The notes: generated by a model from the sequence alone, not told the origin. DNA of 40,213 bases from Candidatus Latescibacterota bacterium (GCA_009691525.1 SICG01000020.1:1-40213), one strand, 5' to 3'. Positions 1 to 9,010 are shown, counted from the stretch's first letter. Numbers and translations are program-made.

Positions 1-107
1 CACCCCGCTTTTGAAGCGGGCACGGGCTTGGAAACCGGGGAAACTATACAGCGCACGAAAGCAGGTCTTGGTCTTCATACCAAGACCCTACAGACCTCAA
101 GGTAATC
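1..107. other. Leading non-coding stretch with inverted repeats
   Basis: I recognise no gene here. Two hairpins are visible: a 7-bp stem around a TTG loop at 4-20 (CCCGCTT / AAGCGGG) and a perfect 9-bp stem at 64-72 / 79-87 (GGTCTTGGT / ACCAAGACC) with loop CTTCAT. The second lies 20 bases before the small gene starting at 108 and could be part of its leader. The stretch may be the end of a structured RNA or leader that begins outside the window. I could not match it to tRNA, tmRNA, RNase P RNA, SRP RNA or a common riboswitch. Confidence 0.4.
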
Positions 108-473
108 GTGTCAAGTTTTCAACCCCTCTTCTCCGAGGGGAAACAGCCCTTTTTGACACATAGAAAAGATAGTAGAGCCCTTTTTATTTCCGTTGGCGGC
201 GTTGGCTTCCTGGTTCTCATCCTCCTCGAATTTCTCAAGAACTCCGCCACCATGAGGCCTCGAGCGGAGATGGCCCGCAAGGAACTCAAGGAGGACGAGG
301 CGCGTATTGCCGGGGAACAGACCGGTGCGGCCTCGGCTCAGGGCAGCACCCAGGAGGTGCAGGACCGAATAAAAACGCTGGAGAAGGATCTCAAGGAACT
401 GGAGAAGAAGGGGGAAGAGTTCAAGGAACGAGAGCGGCGGCGCAAACCCACCAAGTTCAAGCTGGAAGAGTGA
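108..473 (+). CDS. Small membrane-anchored coiled-coil protein, unknown function
   Basis: The 121-residue product starts at GTG, preceded by AAGG six bases upstream. One hydrophobic segment lies near residues 25-44 (ALFISVGGVGFLVLILLEFL). A highly charged region follows, with a Lys/Glu-rich predicted coiled coil at about residues 82-118 that ends in a basic then acidic tail. This layout suggests a single-pass inner-membrane protein with a helical extension. The coding region stops four bases before the convergent end of the PBP1A gene. I do not recognise a family. An antisense reading of this stretch looks like low-complexity shadow sequence, so the plus strand is preferred. Proximity to PBP1A hints at an envelope role, but only weakly. 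Confidence 0.55.
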   Translation: MSSFQPLFSEGKQPFLTHRKDSRALFISVGGVGFLVLILLEFLKNSATMRPRAEMARKELKEDEARIAGEQTGAASAQGSTQEVQDRIKTLEKDLKELEKKGEEFKERERRRKPTKFKLEE

Positions 474-477
474 AGGG

Positions 478-2574
478 TTAGAAGCGCTGCCGGCGCCCCG
501 GGGTGCCGCCCCGGCTGTGCTGCGGGCAAATCTCGGGCAGGGCGCCCCCCTTGATGAATAACTCGTCCTGCTGGCGCGGGCAGTAGCGGGTAGCCAGCTT
601 GTGGCTGTCCTGGCAGACCGGCATCCTGACCACCAAATCATCGGGATACTCAAAGCCCTCGTCCGCCTCCCGGCGGTACAGGTCCACCGTGTGATAGACC
701 TCCTGCATAAACTTCAACCACATTGGCAACGCCGCCACCGCCCCTGATTGGCGCGGCCACAGACTCAGCGCCTGGTCGTCCATGCCCACCCACACCCCTG
801 CCACCAGGTGCGGGGTGAAGCCCACGAACCAGGCGTCCGCGTAACTGTCGGTCGTCCCAGTTTTGCCCGCTGCCGCGACCTTGAAGCCCAGCTCCTGGGC
901 CTTCTGGTAGGCGGTGCCGCCCGGCTCCGCCACCACCGAGTGTAACATGTCGGTCATGATCACCGCCACCGCCTGGGGAAGTGCCTCTCGGCTGCTGCCC
1001 GGGGGCTCCAGCAGCGCGTTACCCTCCTCGCCGAGCACCTTCTTGATGCCCATCGGCTCGTGGTAGATGCCCCGGTTGGCAAAGACGCAGTAGGCGGCCA
1101 CCAGATCCAGCAAATGCACGGCGCTGGTGCCCAGCCCGATGGAGGGAACCGCGGCGATGGGGGTGGTGATCCCCATCTGCTGCGCGTAGCGCTGCACCCG
1201 ATCCGGGCCGATCTCCATGGCCAGGCGGATGGCGATCATATTGCGCGACTCCTTCAGCCCCTGGCGCAGGGTCATGGGCCCTTTGAACTCCCGGTCGTAG
1301 TTCTCCGGTTTCCAGATCTTGCCGTCCGGCTCGGTGATGGGGGTAATGGCGTTGTCGTCGCGCACATCGACGGGAAAGAGGCCGTTGTCGATGGCCGCCG
1401 TATAGATAAAAGGCTTGAAGGCCGAGCCGGGCTGCCTAAGGGCCTGGGTGGCGCGGTTGAACTTGCTCTCGTCGAAATCGCGGCCCCCCACCATGGCAAG
1501 GATGTGGCCGTCGTGCGGGTCCATAACCACCATGGCCCCCTGGACGATGGCCGAATCCGGGCGTGGGCCGCGCTGGCCGGCCAGGTAGTCGTCCACCCTT
1601 TTCTGCACCTCGGCCAGTTCGCTGACCAGCACCTTCTCAGCGATGCGCTGCAGGCGCGAATCGATGGTTGTGTAGATGTTGAGGCCGTCCTGGTAGAGCC
1701 CCTGGCCGAACTCCTTTTCCAGCTGCTGCCGCAGGTATTCCTCAATGAAGTAGGGGGCCATGCCATACGTCTCGGCCCGCCGGTTCTGGCTGATGGCTAC
1801 CGGGGTGCGCTTGAGGGTGTTGTACGCAGCGCGGCTCAACCGGCCGGTCTTCACCATGGAGTCGAGCACGATATTGCGGCGCTCGCGGGCCCGCTCGCGG
1901 CTGCGCAGCGGACTGTAGGTGGTGGGCGCCTTGAGCAGGCCGGCCAGCAGGGCGCATTCCTCCACGCTGAGCTGGTTGACCTCCTTGCCAAAGTAGAACC
2001 CCGCCGCCGACTTGAGGCCGTAGCGATTATGGCCAAAGGAGACGGTGTTCAAGTACATGGTGAGGATTTCCTGCTTGGTGTACAAGCGCTCGATATTGAC
2101 CGCAGTAATCTGCTCGCGGATCTTGCGCGCAAAGGTTGCTTTGACGTCTCCCACCGTGGCGGTGCTGCGGTAACGGCCCACCTTGACGAAGAGGTTGCGG
2201 GCCAGCTGCTGGGTGAGGGTGCTGGCCCCCTGCGCCGTCAGATTGACGGAGAGCACATTGGCCCACACCGAACCGAAGATGCGGCGCAGGTCGATGCCCC
2301 AATGGTCGTAGAAGCGCCGGTCCTCGATGGAGATCAGCGCATCCTTCATCGCCTGGGGGATCTCTTCGTAGAAGAGAATTTCCCGGTCTTCCTCGAGGAA
2401 GTTCTTGAGGTGTTGGCCGTCTGCCGAGAAGACTTTACTGACCCGCTTGGGCTGAAAGCGTTCCAGCTCGTCCAGGTCGGGCAGATTGTCGTTAAAGGCA
2501 AAATAAACGGCGGCCGGGCCCAGGCTCAGGACCAGCAGGCAACCGAAGATACCGATAAAGGCGCGTTTTACCAT
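478..2574 (-). CDS. mrcA: Class A penicillin-binding protein 1A (glycosyltransferase/transpeptidase)
   Basis: This 698-residue bifunctional enzyme polymerises lipid II into glycan strands and cross-links the peptides in the periplasm. An N-terminal membrane anchor spans residues 4-26. The GT51 glycosyltransferase domain shows the EDRRFYDHWGID motif with catalytic Glu84, then GASTLTQQLARN near 117-127. The transpeptidase domain shows the three expected motifs: SAFK with Ser384 and Lys387, SRN at 443-445 and KTGTT at 571-575. All catalytic residues are present and the length is normal for the family, though shorter than the E. coli protein (about 850). It is the second gene of a minus-strand pair, nine bases after the FG-GAP lipoprotein gene, so the two are probably co-transcribed. 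No strong Shine-Dalgarno sequence precedes the ATG. Confidence 0.95.
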   Translation of the reverse strand: MVKRAFIGIFGCLLVLSLGPAAVYFAFNDNLPDLDELERFQPKRVSKVFSADGQHLKNFLEEDREILFYEEIPQAMKDALISIEDRRFYDHWGIDLRRIFGSVWANVLSVNLTAQGASTLTQQLARNLFVKVGRYRSTATVGDVKATFARKIREQITAVNIERLYTKQEILTMYLNTVSFGHNRYGLKSAAGFYFGKEVNQLSVEECALLAGLLKAPTTYSPLRSRERARERRNIVLDSMVKTGRLSRAAYNTLKRTPVAISQNRRAETYGMAPYFIEEYLRQQLEKEFGQGLYQDGLNIYTTIDSRLQRIAEKVLVSELAEVQKRVDDYLAGQRGPRPDSAIVQGAMVVMDPHDGHILAMVGGRDFDESKFNRATQALRQPGSAFKPFIYTAAIDNGLFPVDVRDDNAITPITEPDGKIWKPENYDREFKGPMTLRQGLKESRNMIAIRLAMEIGPDRVQRYAQQMGITTPIAAVPSIGLGTSAVHLLDLVAAYCVFANRGIYHEPMGIKKVLGEEGNALLEPPGSSREALPQAVAVIMTDMLHSVVAEPGGTAYQKAQELGFKVAAAGKTGTTDSYADAWFVGFTPHLVAGVWVGMDDQALSLWPRQSGAVAALPMWLKFMQEVYHTVDLYRREADEGFEYPDDLVVRMPVCQDSHKLATRYCPRQQDELFIKGGALPEICPQHSRGGTPGRRQRF

Positions 2575-2583
2575 CTACCCAAC

Positions 2584-5500
2584 TCAGTCGTACTGGCCCT
2601 TCACCTGCCGGGTGTTGTACTCCAGCAGATAACGCAGGTGTGATTCGTCCTGCGGATAGGACTCGGTGGCCGGGTACGGGTACGAACTCATGCCATGGAA
2701 AGGCAGGGGACCCACGGTCAACGAGTGGGCCGAATGGAAGTCCATGTCCTTGCCAAAGCCGTCGGCGTAGAGCAGAAAGGCGCGCCTGGTCCCCGGTGCC
2801 GGCGGCGGCAGCACGGCCGCGTCGAACTGCACGCTGAGTTCGTCGCCGTGGAACATGATCGCATAACGATCGTCGGCCGCCTGCAGCAACTCGGTGACCT
2901 CGCCCTGGCGAGTGAAGGCCCCTTCATGCGTGCCCCAATCGGCCTCCGTCTGTAATTGATCGTAGTGGTAGCGAAAGGCAAAGGTGCCTTTGACCGCCGT
3001 GTGAGCCGGGTATCCGCGCCAGTGCAAATCGCCATGCGCCGGCTGCAGGCGGACCGGGGCCAGGGTCAGGTCCTCGGCTTCCCCCACTAGGAACTGATCC
3101 CAATAGATGGGGGTGTTGGTGCTCAGGCGCACTCGGTAATCCCCCGGTTTCTTGAACACCCCCTTCAGGTCGAAGAGCATGTGCTTGGGCAGGCCGGCCG
3201 GGACCCCCATGTCCGGGGTGACCAGCTGCCACCCCCCGTCTGTCCCTGGCACCTCCAGCCGCACTGGGCGCAGCTCCAGACCCTGCTGGGCAGCGGCCCA
3301 GTTGGAGGAGGAGTGGGCGTAATCGACCCAGCCGTACCCTAGCAGTACGGGGTGGGGGTTGGCTTCCAGATCACCCAGATCGAGGGTGAGTGTATACTCC
3401 TGGGCGTACCCGTGAATGGGGGTTTCCCCAAAGCCAGTGTACCACTCGTCATCCACCTTGGCCAGCACCGTCGACACCTCCTGCCGGCGCTGGTCGGCGG
3501 CCCCTCGCAAGGGCCGCAGGCCGCGCAATGGGTACAGGCGGAAATCCGGGTACGGCGGGGCGCTGAGCAGACGTTCGTTGGGATAGACTTCGACGCCTTC
3601 GGGATGGTCGACGGCCACCAACTGGAGTTGGTCGAGGTAAATGACCTCCTCAAGCGCATTGGCGATGCGGACCTCGTATTTACCCTCCCGCGGGACGATC
3701 TGGCCCAGGGGCACATATTCGTCGGTGTCCGGGGTATTGTATTCACCCGGCGCCAGCAGGTAGCCGATGATGGCCCCACCCAGAATGTCGGTCACAAAGC
3801 GGAATTCCACCCCATCCCACACATAGAGGATGGGGCAGGAGGTGCCTTTGCGGTTGAGTTCGGTGAGGGTCAGCCGCTGCCCGGCCCCGGTGGCCAGCTC
3901 AGTCTGCCGCACGCCGCCGGGCCAGAGGATGCGCACGAACTCCACTGAATCGGACTGGGCCAGCCCAAAGCTGAGGACCTGGCTTTCGCCGCTACCGCCC
4001 CTCAACTCGCGTTTCTGCAGGCGGTGGGCGGTTTTCACTTCTACCTTGGTGCCCAGGCCGCTGCGGTTGCTGTTGAGCCCCAGCAGCGCGATCTCGATCC
4101 ATTTGCCGGCCTGGGTCTGGTTGCGCAGCAGGTTGCCAGCTGTCCAGATATCGGCCCGGCCGTCGCCGTCGAAATCGGCCACCAGCACCGGGCCTTCCCC
4201 ACCGGCCGGCAGGGCATTACCTTCGGCCTGCAATTTCCCCCCCCGCCAGACCAAGGGCTGCAAGCCCCAGGCGCCCACGGCCAGCAAGTCTACATCCCCG
4301 TCGTTGTCGAAGTCTGCCCCGCGCAGCAGGCGGCCCTCCCCCTTCAGTGTCAGGAGCGGCTGGGCCACAAAACCGTGGCCATGTTTGTTGAGATATAGGG
4401 TAAGCTGCCCGGCAGGGCTGAGAGCCGCCAGATCCATGTACCCATCCTGGTCAAAGTCCTCCACCCACAGATCTATGGCGTCCATGCCGGCCAAACCCAC
4501 GGCATCGGCGATGTCGGTGAAGGTGCCATCGCGGTTGTTGGTGAACAACTGCCCACTCCCGGCGGTGGCGATGACAAAGTCCAGGTCGCGGTCGTTGTCG
4601 AAGTCGGAGAACACCGCTTGCCGGCCCCCGGTGCTGGTGCCGAGACCAGCCTTGGCGGTGAGGTCGCTGAATTTGCCGGTCCCCTCATTGCTCAACAGCC
4701 GAGTGGCACCTGGGGAGAGCAGCAGCAGATCCAGGTCCCCGTCGTGATCTAGGTCAGCGGGGATAATCCCGCCAGCCGCGCCATCGATGACCTCCGGTGT
4801 GGCCCAACTCCCCTGCTGGCCCCGCAACAACTGAATCTGGAACCCGGCCAATACCAGGTCTGCATGCTGGTCGTTGTCGAAATCGGCGAATACCCCGTCG
4901 ATAAAATCTCCCGCGCCCAACACCTGGCCAGATGTCCAGCGGCCCTGCTCGTTGCGGTACAGTTGCACCCGCTCCCCCCCCAACAGCAGATCCTGGTCGC
5001 CGTCCTGGTCCTCATCCAGCATCGCCGCAAAAGACAGCCCGGCCGGCAAACCAGCCGGCGGCGCCTCGGCAGCGGCAAAAGTCAGCGGCCCCTTGGCGTC
5101 ATCCTGCTCGGGCAGCACCCCCCCCGCGTCGGTGACCGCCTCGGCGTATTTGCCTTGTCCCTGGTACGATGAACTGACCCCCTCATTGCCGGCCTGCTGC
5201 AGCTGGTTGAAGGTGCCCAGCACCTGCTGGAACTCCTCCTGCTTGCCCTGCTGGCGCAGGAGTTGGGCCAGGGCGTAGTAGGCCGATACATTGTGCGGGT
5301 CGAGTCGAATGGCCTGGTGGAAGGAGGCCGCCGCTTCCTCGGCCTGCCCTAGCTTTTCCTGGGCCCGCCCCATATAGTAGTGCACCAGGGGATCGTCGCC
5401 GTCCCGCTTCAGCACGGCCGAAAAAGCCTGCAGCGCCTGGTCGTATTCCTTGCCCTGGGCCAGGTAGATCAGCCCCAGGGTATACTGGGCCTGCGCATGG

Positions 5501-5793
5501 TCGGCGTCCTGGCCCAGGGCGTTCTGGAGGGCGACCAGGGCGCTGTCGTATTTGCCCAGGCTATAATAGGAAATCCCCAGATTGGCAAAACCGTTGGCGT
5601 AGCGCGTATCCAGGACAATAGCGTTGCTGAACTCATTCCGCCCGCGGCTGTAGTTGTGCTGGTCCATGTAGACCACGCCCTGATTGTTGTGCCAGCGGGC
5701 CTGCCGAGCCTGGGGGCTGTCGGCGCCCTGGCAGCCAACACCGGCCAGCAGCATGCCGCACCAGGCCCAGATCTTGACGCGCTTGGGGGTCAT
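2584..5793 (-). CDS. TPR / FG-GAP (VCBS) / ASPIC-UnbV repeat lipoprotein, CRTAC1-like
   Basis: This large exported protein has 1069 residues. The N-terminus is hydrophobic and ends in LAGVGC with Cys21, an imperfect lipobox, so a lipoprotein is likely. Tetratricopeptide repeats fill about residues 35-195. A long series of FG-GAP/VCBS repeats follows at about 240-590, each with a calcium-type DxDxDGDxD loop (for example DEDQDGDQD, DFDNDGDVD, DFDGDGRAD), as in beta-propellers. An ASPIC/UnbV-like segment (GLGTKVEV...WPGG) follows at about 600-655. The final 400 residues are beta-rich and unassigned. Such proteins bind proteins or polysaccharide at the surface; a role here is inferred only. It leads an operon with PBP1A. 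A GAGGAG sequence lies about 11 bases before the ATG. Its 5' end overlaps the promoter of the divergent tRNA-Gly gene. Confidence 0.85.
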   Translation of the reverse strand: MTPKRVKIWAWCGMLLAGVGCQGADSPQARQARWHNNQGVVYMDQHNYSRGRNEFSNAIVLDTRYANGFANLGISYYSLGKYDSALVALQNALGQDADHAQAQYTLGLIYLAQGKEYDQALQAFSAVLKRDGDDPLVHYYMGRAQEKLGQAEEAAASFHQAIRLDPHNVSAYYALAQLLRQQGKQEEFQQVLGTFNQLQQAGNEGVSSSYQGQGKYAEAVTDAGGVLPEQDDAKGPLTFAAAEAPPAGLPAGLSFAAMLDEDQDGDQDLLLGGERVQLYRNEQGRWTSGQVLGAGDFIDGVFADFDNDQHADLVLAGFQIQLLRGQQGSWATPEVIDGAAGGIIPADLDHDGDLDLLLLSPGATRLLSNEGTGKFSDLTAKAGLGTSTGGRQAVFSDFDNDRDLDFVIATAGSGQLFTNNRDGTFTDIADAVGLAGMDAIDLWVEDFDQDGYMDLAALSPAGQLTLYLNKHGHGFVAQPLLTLKGEGRLLRGADFDNDGDVDLLAVGAWGLQPLVWRGGKLQAEGNALPAGGEGPVLVADFDGDGRADIWTAGNLLRNQTQAGKWIEIALLGLNSNRSGLGTKVEVKTAHRLQKRELRGGSGESQVLSFGLAQSDSVEFVRILWPGGVRQTELATGAGQRLTLTELNRKGTSCPILYVWDGVEFRFVTDILGGAIIGYLLAPGEYNTPDTDEYVPLGQIVPREGKYEVRIANALEEVIYLDQLQLVAVDHPEGVEVYPNERLLSAPPYPDFRLYPLRGLRPLRGAADQRRQEVSTVLAKVDDEWYTGFGETPIHGYAQEYTLTLDLGDLEANPHPVLLGYGWVDYAHSSSNWAAAQQGLELRPVRLEVPGTDGGWQLVTPDMGVPAGLPKHMLFDLKGVFKKPGDYRVRLSTNTPIYWDQFLVGEAEDLTLAPVRLQPAHGDLHWRGYPAHTAVKGTFAFRYHYDQLQTEADWGTHEGAFTRQGEVTELLQAADDRYAIMFHGDELSVQFDAAVLPPPAPGTRRAFLLYADGFGKDMDFHSAHSLTVGPLPFHGMSSYPYPATESYPQDESHLRYLLEYNTRQVKGQYD

Positions 5794-5802
5794 CCTTATA
5801 TT
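5774..5802 (+). promoter_or_regulatory. Sigma70-type promoter of tRNA-Gly
   Basis: The -35 box TTGACG (5774-5779) and the -10 box TATATT (5797-5802) are separated by exactly 17 bases. The predicted start near 5809 lies about 20 bases before the mature tRNA. The -35 box sits inside the first codons of the divergent lipoprotein gene and the -10 box overlaps its leader. Confidence 0.7.
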
Positions 5803-5828
5803 TTCTCCTCGTCATCAAAGCAGTGCCA

Positions 5829-5904
5829 GCGGGAGTAGCTCAGTTGGTAGAGCTCCACGTTGCCAACGTGGTTGTCGCGGGTTCGAGTCCCGTCTCCCGC
5901 TCCA
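5829..5904 (+). tRNA. tRNA-Gly (anticodon GCC)
   Basis: A complete cloverleaf of 76 bases is visible. The acceptor stem pairs GCGGGAG with CTCCCGC, the discriminator base is T, and the CCA end is encoded. The D-arm contains AGCTCAGTTGGTAGAGCT, the anticodon stem CCACG/CGTGG carries a TTGCCAA loop with anticodon GCC, and the T-arm has the GGTTCGAGTCC signature. It closely resembles tRNA-Gly(GCC) of other bacteria. It has its own promoter upstream and a strong terminator about 45 bases downstream, so it is a single-gene transcript. Confidence 0.97.
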
Positions 5905-5948
5905 TTTTTGGGCGCCAATAATATACGCCGCGCCCGGAATTACACGCC

Positions 5949-5984
5949 AGGACCGGCCCCCGCAACGGGGGTCGGTCCTTTTTT
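5949..5984 (+). terminator. Intrinsic terminator after tRNA-Gly
   Basis: A 14-bp stem (5949-5962 with 5966-5979, one G-U pair) closes a CAA loop and is followed directly by a run of six T (5979-5984) on the plus strand. In the minus direction the stem is not followed by T residues, so it should not end the RND operon efficiently. Confidence 0.85.
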
Positions 5985-5994
5985 GTGCCGAGGC

Positions 5995-8391
5995 TCAGGA
6001 GGGCTGCGCCTCTGTTGTCACCCCTCGCCGCTCCCCCAATTGCAGCAGGGCCGGCAACAGGGTGATCGAGGTGACGAAACAGCAACTCATGCCGATCAGC
6101 GCCAGGATGCTGATCGAGGTGAGGGCGGGATGGTGAGCGGAGAGGCAGCCGGCAAAGCCCACCATGTTGGTCATCGAGGTGGCCACCAGCGCCATGCCCG
6201 TGGTGCGCAGCACCAGGCGCAGGGAGCCAGGCCCTTCCTCGCGGTAGCGGTGAAAGATATGGACGCTGTTGTCGATGCCCATGCCGATCACCGTGGGGAA
6301 GGCGATGATATTGTAAAAGTTGAGGCGGATGTCGAAGAGGTACATGAACCCGGTGGCCCACAAGAGCCCGGTCAGCAGCGGGGCCAGGGCCAGCAGGGTG
6401 TCGCGGACCTTGCGCAGATCTGCGTAGAGCACCGCAGAGATGATGAGCAGGGTCAGGGTGAGCGCCTTGATGCCGTCGCTGACCATCAGCTCCAGCATCT
6501 CGGCGAAGATGATGTGGGAGCTGGAGGCGTAGAAGACCTTGCCCGAGGGGGTCGGGATCACCTTGACTTCCTCGGCGAAGCGGATGGCGTTGCGGCCATC
6601 GCGCAGGGGCAGCGAGGAAGTGATCATTACAAAGTTGAGCAGCTTCCCATCCTTGCCGCGGAAGATCTTGGTTTTCTCGCCCGGCAGATCCTCCAGGCCC
6701 AACTCCCGGACCTCTAGGTAGGAGCGCAGCGAATCCACCCGACCGCGCTGCGCGGCAGAAAAGAGGTGCTCGTCGGCGTCCAGCAGCCAGCGGATGCGGC
6801 CGATGATCTCCAGCTTGACCCCCTGCTCGAAGGGCAGGGCCGAATAGACGCTGCGGACCAGGCCGATGGCCGAGGAGTCGCCGGCGGCGGCCTTGCGCTT
6901 TTCCAGGGCCGCCACCACCTCCCCGGCCTCGGCGGCGCTCTCGGTGAGCACGATGGCCGGAGAACGGACCTCCCTGACCTCTTCGGGCAGGGTGAAGCCG
7001 GCACTGGGAGAAGGCGGCTGCAACTTCTGGAAGTCGTACTCGAATTCGATGTCCTTGAGGTGATAGAGGGCGTAGGCGGTCAACAACACGCACAGTCCCA
7101 GCGTGAGTCTGGGCAGCGGAAAACGCCCCCGGCGCAGCAGGTGGGCCGGCGGTGCCTCCTGCCACAGGCGCATCAGGCCCCAGCGCTCGGCCAGCACGAT
7201 AAAAGCCGGGCAGACGGCGATCATCGCCACCAGCGAAAAGATGATCCCGGTGCCGACGATGAACCCGAACTCGTAGAAGCCCTTGAAATCGGCGGTCATC
7301 ATCGAGAAGAAGGCCACCGCCGTGGCCAGGCCGCTGGTGGTCAGCGAGGTGCCGGTGTGCTGCAAGGTCTCGCCCAGGGCCGGCTCCACCTCCAGGCCCC
7401 GCCGTCTGGCCTCGCGATAGCGGGCGAAGACGTGGATGCCGTAGTCGATGCCCAGGCCAAAAAGGATGGCGAAGAGACCAACGGTAATCTGGTTGAGGTT
7501 GCCGATCACCAGATAGGTCAGGCCAAAGGTCCACACCAGGCTCATCACCAGGGGAATGGCGACCAACACCGCCGAGAGCACCTGCCTGAAATAGAGGGAG
7601 ATCAGCGCCAGCACACCCAGCAGGCTCAGCAGCGAGCTGAGCTTCATATCCTGCATCAGCGCGTCGTATTGGTTGGCGTTGTTCTTGACCGCGCCCTGGT
7701 ACACACACTTGATGCCGGGGTGGTAGCTTTCGGGATGGAGGGCAGCGATGGTCTGGTCGACGCTGGCCATCAGGCGGCGGGTGAGCTTGATGTCAGTGAG
7801 CCCGCCGGCCGGGTAGACATTGAGGGCGATGCCGTTCTGCTCGACGGTGAGCAGGTAGTCGCGGGCCAGCCCGGTTTTCTCGGTGCGCCCCTGGTACTTG
7901 TTCTCCAGGTCGGAATAGTCCAGCACCGGCTCCCCCTCTTCGAGCGGCACGTAGAGGGGCGACTGTCTGAGCTTCTGCTCTTCCAGGTACTCGGCCAGGC
8001 GGCGGTGGACCTCCTCCAGGTCCTGACGCTCCATATAAAGCAGGCGGTTGCGGCTGTAGAAGTCGTGGTCCTCGTGGCGGCTGACCACCGCGGTGATCAG
8101 CGGGTTGTGTTCGAGGGAGTCGGCCAGCACGTCGACGAAACGGGCGGCCTGGTCGAGGTCCGGGGAGGTGACAACAATGATAAGCGGGCTGATGCCCCCC
8201 ACCCGCTCTTTGATGCGGTTCAGTTCGCGGACACTGATGTAGTCATCGGGGAGCAGGTCAGCGAAGTCGGTCTGGATGCGCAGCTGCGCGGCGAAGTACC
8301 CCCCACCCAGCGAGAGCAGCAAGGCCAGGAAAACGATGCGCAGGGGATGGCGATGGACATAACGGGCCAGGCACCCGTAATCTAGACGCAT
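5995..8391 (-). CDS. RND/MMPL-family exporter, HpnN-like
   Basis: The 798-residue inner-membrane protein has the two-fold RND layout. TM1 is at about residues 17-34, followed by a large periplasmic loop and five helices from about 250 to 400 that contain GLGIDYGIHVF (near 312-322). A second periplasmic domain and a final helix bundle follow, with the matching GMGIDNSVHIF motif near 703-713. The MMPL/RND family exports lipids and other hydrophobic compounds; HpnN moves hopanoids to the outer membrane. The gene is last in the seven-gene operon, seven bases after the MlaC/HpnM-like gene, the same pairing as hpnM-hpnN. No squalene-hopene cyclase is present, so the cargo here is open. The CDP-alcohol enzymes upstream suggest a polar lipid, by inference. 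Confidence 0.88.
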   Translation of the reverse strand: MRLDYGCLARYVHRHPLRIVFLALLLSLGGGYFAAQLRIQTDFADLLPDDYISVRELNRIKERVGGISPLIIVVTSPDLDQAARFVDVLADSLEHNPLITAVVSRHEDHDFYSRNRLLYMERQDLEEVHRRLAEYLEEQKLRQSPLYVPLEEGEPVLDYSDLENKYQGRTEKTGLARDYLLTVEQNGIALNVYPAGGLTDIKLTRRLMASVDQTIAALHPESYHPGIKCVYQGAVKNNANQYDALMQDMKLSSLLSLLGVLALISLYFRQVLSAVLVAIPLVMSLVWTFGLTYLVIGNLNQITVGLFAILFGLGIDYGIHVFARYREARRRGLEVEPALGETLQHTGTSLTTSGLATAVAFFSMMTADFKGFYEFGFIVGTGIIFSLVAMIAVCPAFIVLAERWGLMRLWQEAPPAHLLRRGRFPLPRLTLGLCVLLTAYALYHLKDIEFEYDFQKLQPPSPSAGFTLPEEVREVRSPAIVLTESAAEAGEVVAALEKRKAAAGDSSAIGLVRSVYSALPFEQGVKLEIIGRIRWLLDADEHLFSAAQRGRVDSLRSYLEVRELGLEDLPGEKTKIFRGKDGKLLNFVMITSSLPLRDGRNAIRFAEEVKVIPTPSGKVFYASSSHIIFAEMLELMVSDGIKALTLTLLIISAVLYADLRKVRDTLLALAPLLTGLLWATGFMYLFDIRLNFYNIIAFPTVIGMGIDNSVHIFHRYREEGPGSLRLVLRTTGMALVATSMTNMVGFAGCLSAHHPALTSISILALIGMSCCFVTSITLLPALLQLGERRGVTTEAQPS

Positions 8392-8398
8392 GCAGCGA

Positions 8399-9010
8399 TC
8401 AGTTCTTGACCTGACGCAGGCCGTCGAGCTGTTTGCCCAACTGTTGAATGAGCTGGTCGTAGGGGTGTTTCAGGAGGTAACGCGAGTACTGCCGCTGGTA
8501 CCCGTCCGCAGTGCTAGCCCCGTCGATGATCAGGTCATACACCCGCCACTGTCCCTGGCTGGCGCGCAGCAGATAACCGATGGTCACGTTCTCCTGCTTG
8601 AGGGGCACTGCCGCATGTACGGTGGCCCGCTCGCCCTCCACCTTTTGGTCCTGGTAAGTGGTCTTTCCCTCGCGGTAGTAGCGCAGGAAGCTGGTGTAGT
8701 TCTTCTCGCGGATGATGGCGCCAAAAACCTCGACGAAACGCTGCCGTTCTGCGGCGGTGTGTTTGTCCCATTCGGCGCCCAGGGCCAGCCGACTCAGTTC
8801 GCCAAAGTCGAACACCTCGTTGATGTGGTGGTCCAACTCTTGGCGCAAGGCGGGGGGCAAGGGGCCGGTGGGGGCTTGTTTGACGATGGCCTGGGCCTGG
8901 GCGTCGCGGCCCTGGAGAAAAGCAATGGGGTCGGGCAGCTCGGCCGCCCCCGCCGCGCCCAGGGTCAGGCAGAGGGCGCTCATAGCACCAAAAAAACCCA
9001 ATCCCCTCAT
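8399..9010 (-). CDS. MlaC/HpnM-like periplasmic lipid-binding protein (Ttg2 family)
   Basis: The 203-residue precursor carries a signal peptide (MRGLGFFGAMSALCLTLGAAGAAE). The mature part has the features of the MlaC/Ttg2D family: an early VFDFGELSRLALG segment, then FVEVFGAIIRE and YLLRASQGQWRVYDLIIDG, the core of the lipid-binding fold. The ATG at 9010 was chosen because GAGAGGTGG precedes it by six bases; a reading starting at 9091 would put about 27 non-signal residues in front. MlaC proteins shuttle phospholipid between membranes, and HpnM, a relative, works with the RND protein HpnN. The gene lies between the DUF3047 and RND genes, which fits a carrier handing lipid across the periplasm. 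Confidence 0.85.
   Translation of the reverse strand: MRGLGFFGAMSALCLTLGAAGAAELPDPIAFLQGRDAQAQAIVKQAPTGPLPPALRQELDHHINEVFDFGELSRLALGAEWDKHTAAERQRFVEVFGAIIREKNYTSFLRYYREGKTTYQDQKVEGERATVHAAVPLKQENVTIGYLLRASQGQWRVYDLIIDGASTADGYQRQYSRYLLKHPYDQLIQQLGKQLDGLRQVKN

Noticed and set aside
64-87. Possible tRNA-Met anticodon arm (CAT in a loop)
   Set aside because: The loop is six bases, and no acceptor, D or T arm is present.
1060-2643. 527-codon plus-strand ORF opposite PBP1A
   Set aside because: It lies wholly against a gene with all catalytic motifs, and its own sequence is Gly/His/Val-rich without domains; a high-GC shadow.
6766-8385. 539-codon plus-strand ORF opposite the RND gene
   Set aside because: Gln/His/Gly-rich antisense reading with no family features.
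5995-9010. Hopanoid gene cluster
   Set aside because: Only the HpnM/HpnN-like pair is present; there is no squalene-hopene cyclase or other hpn gene.
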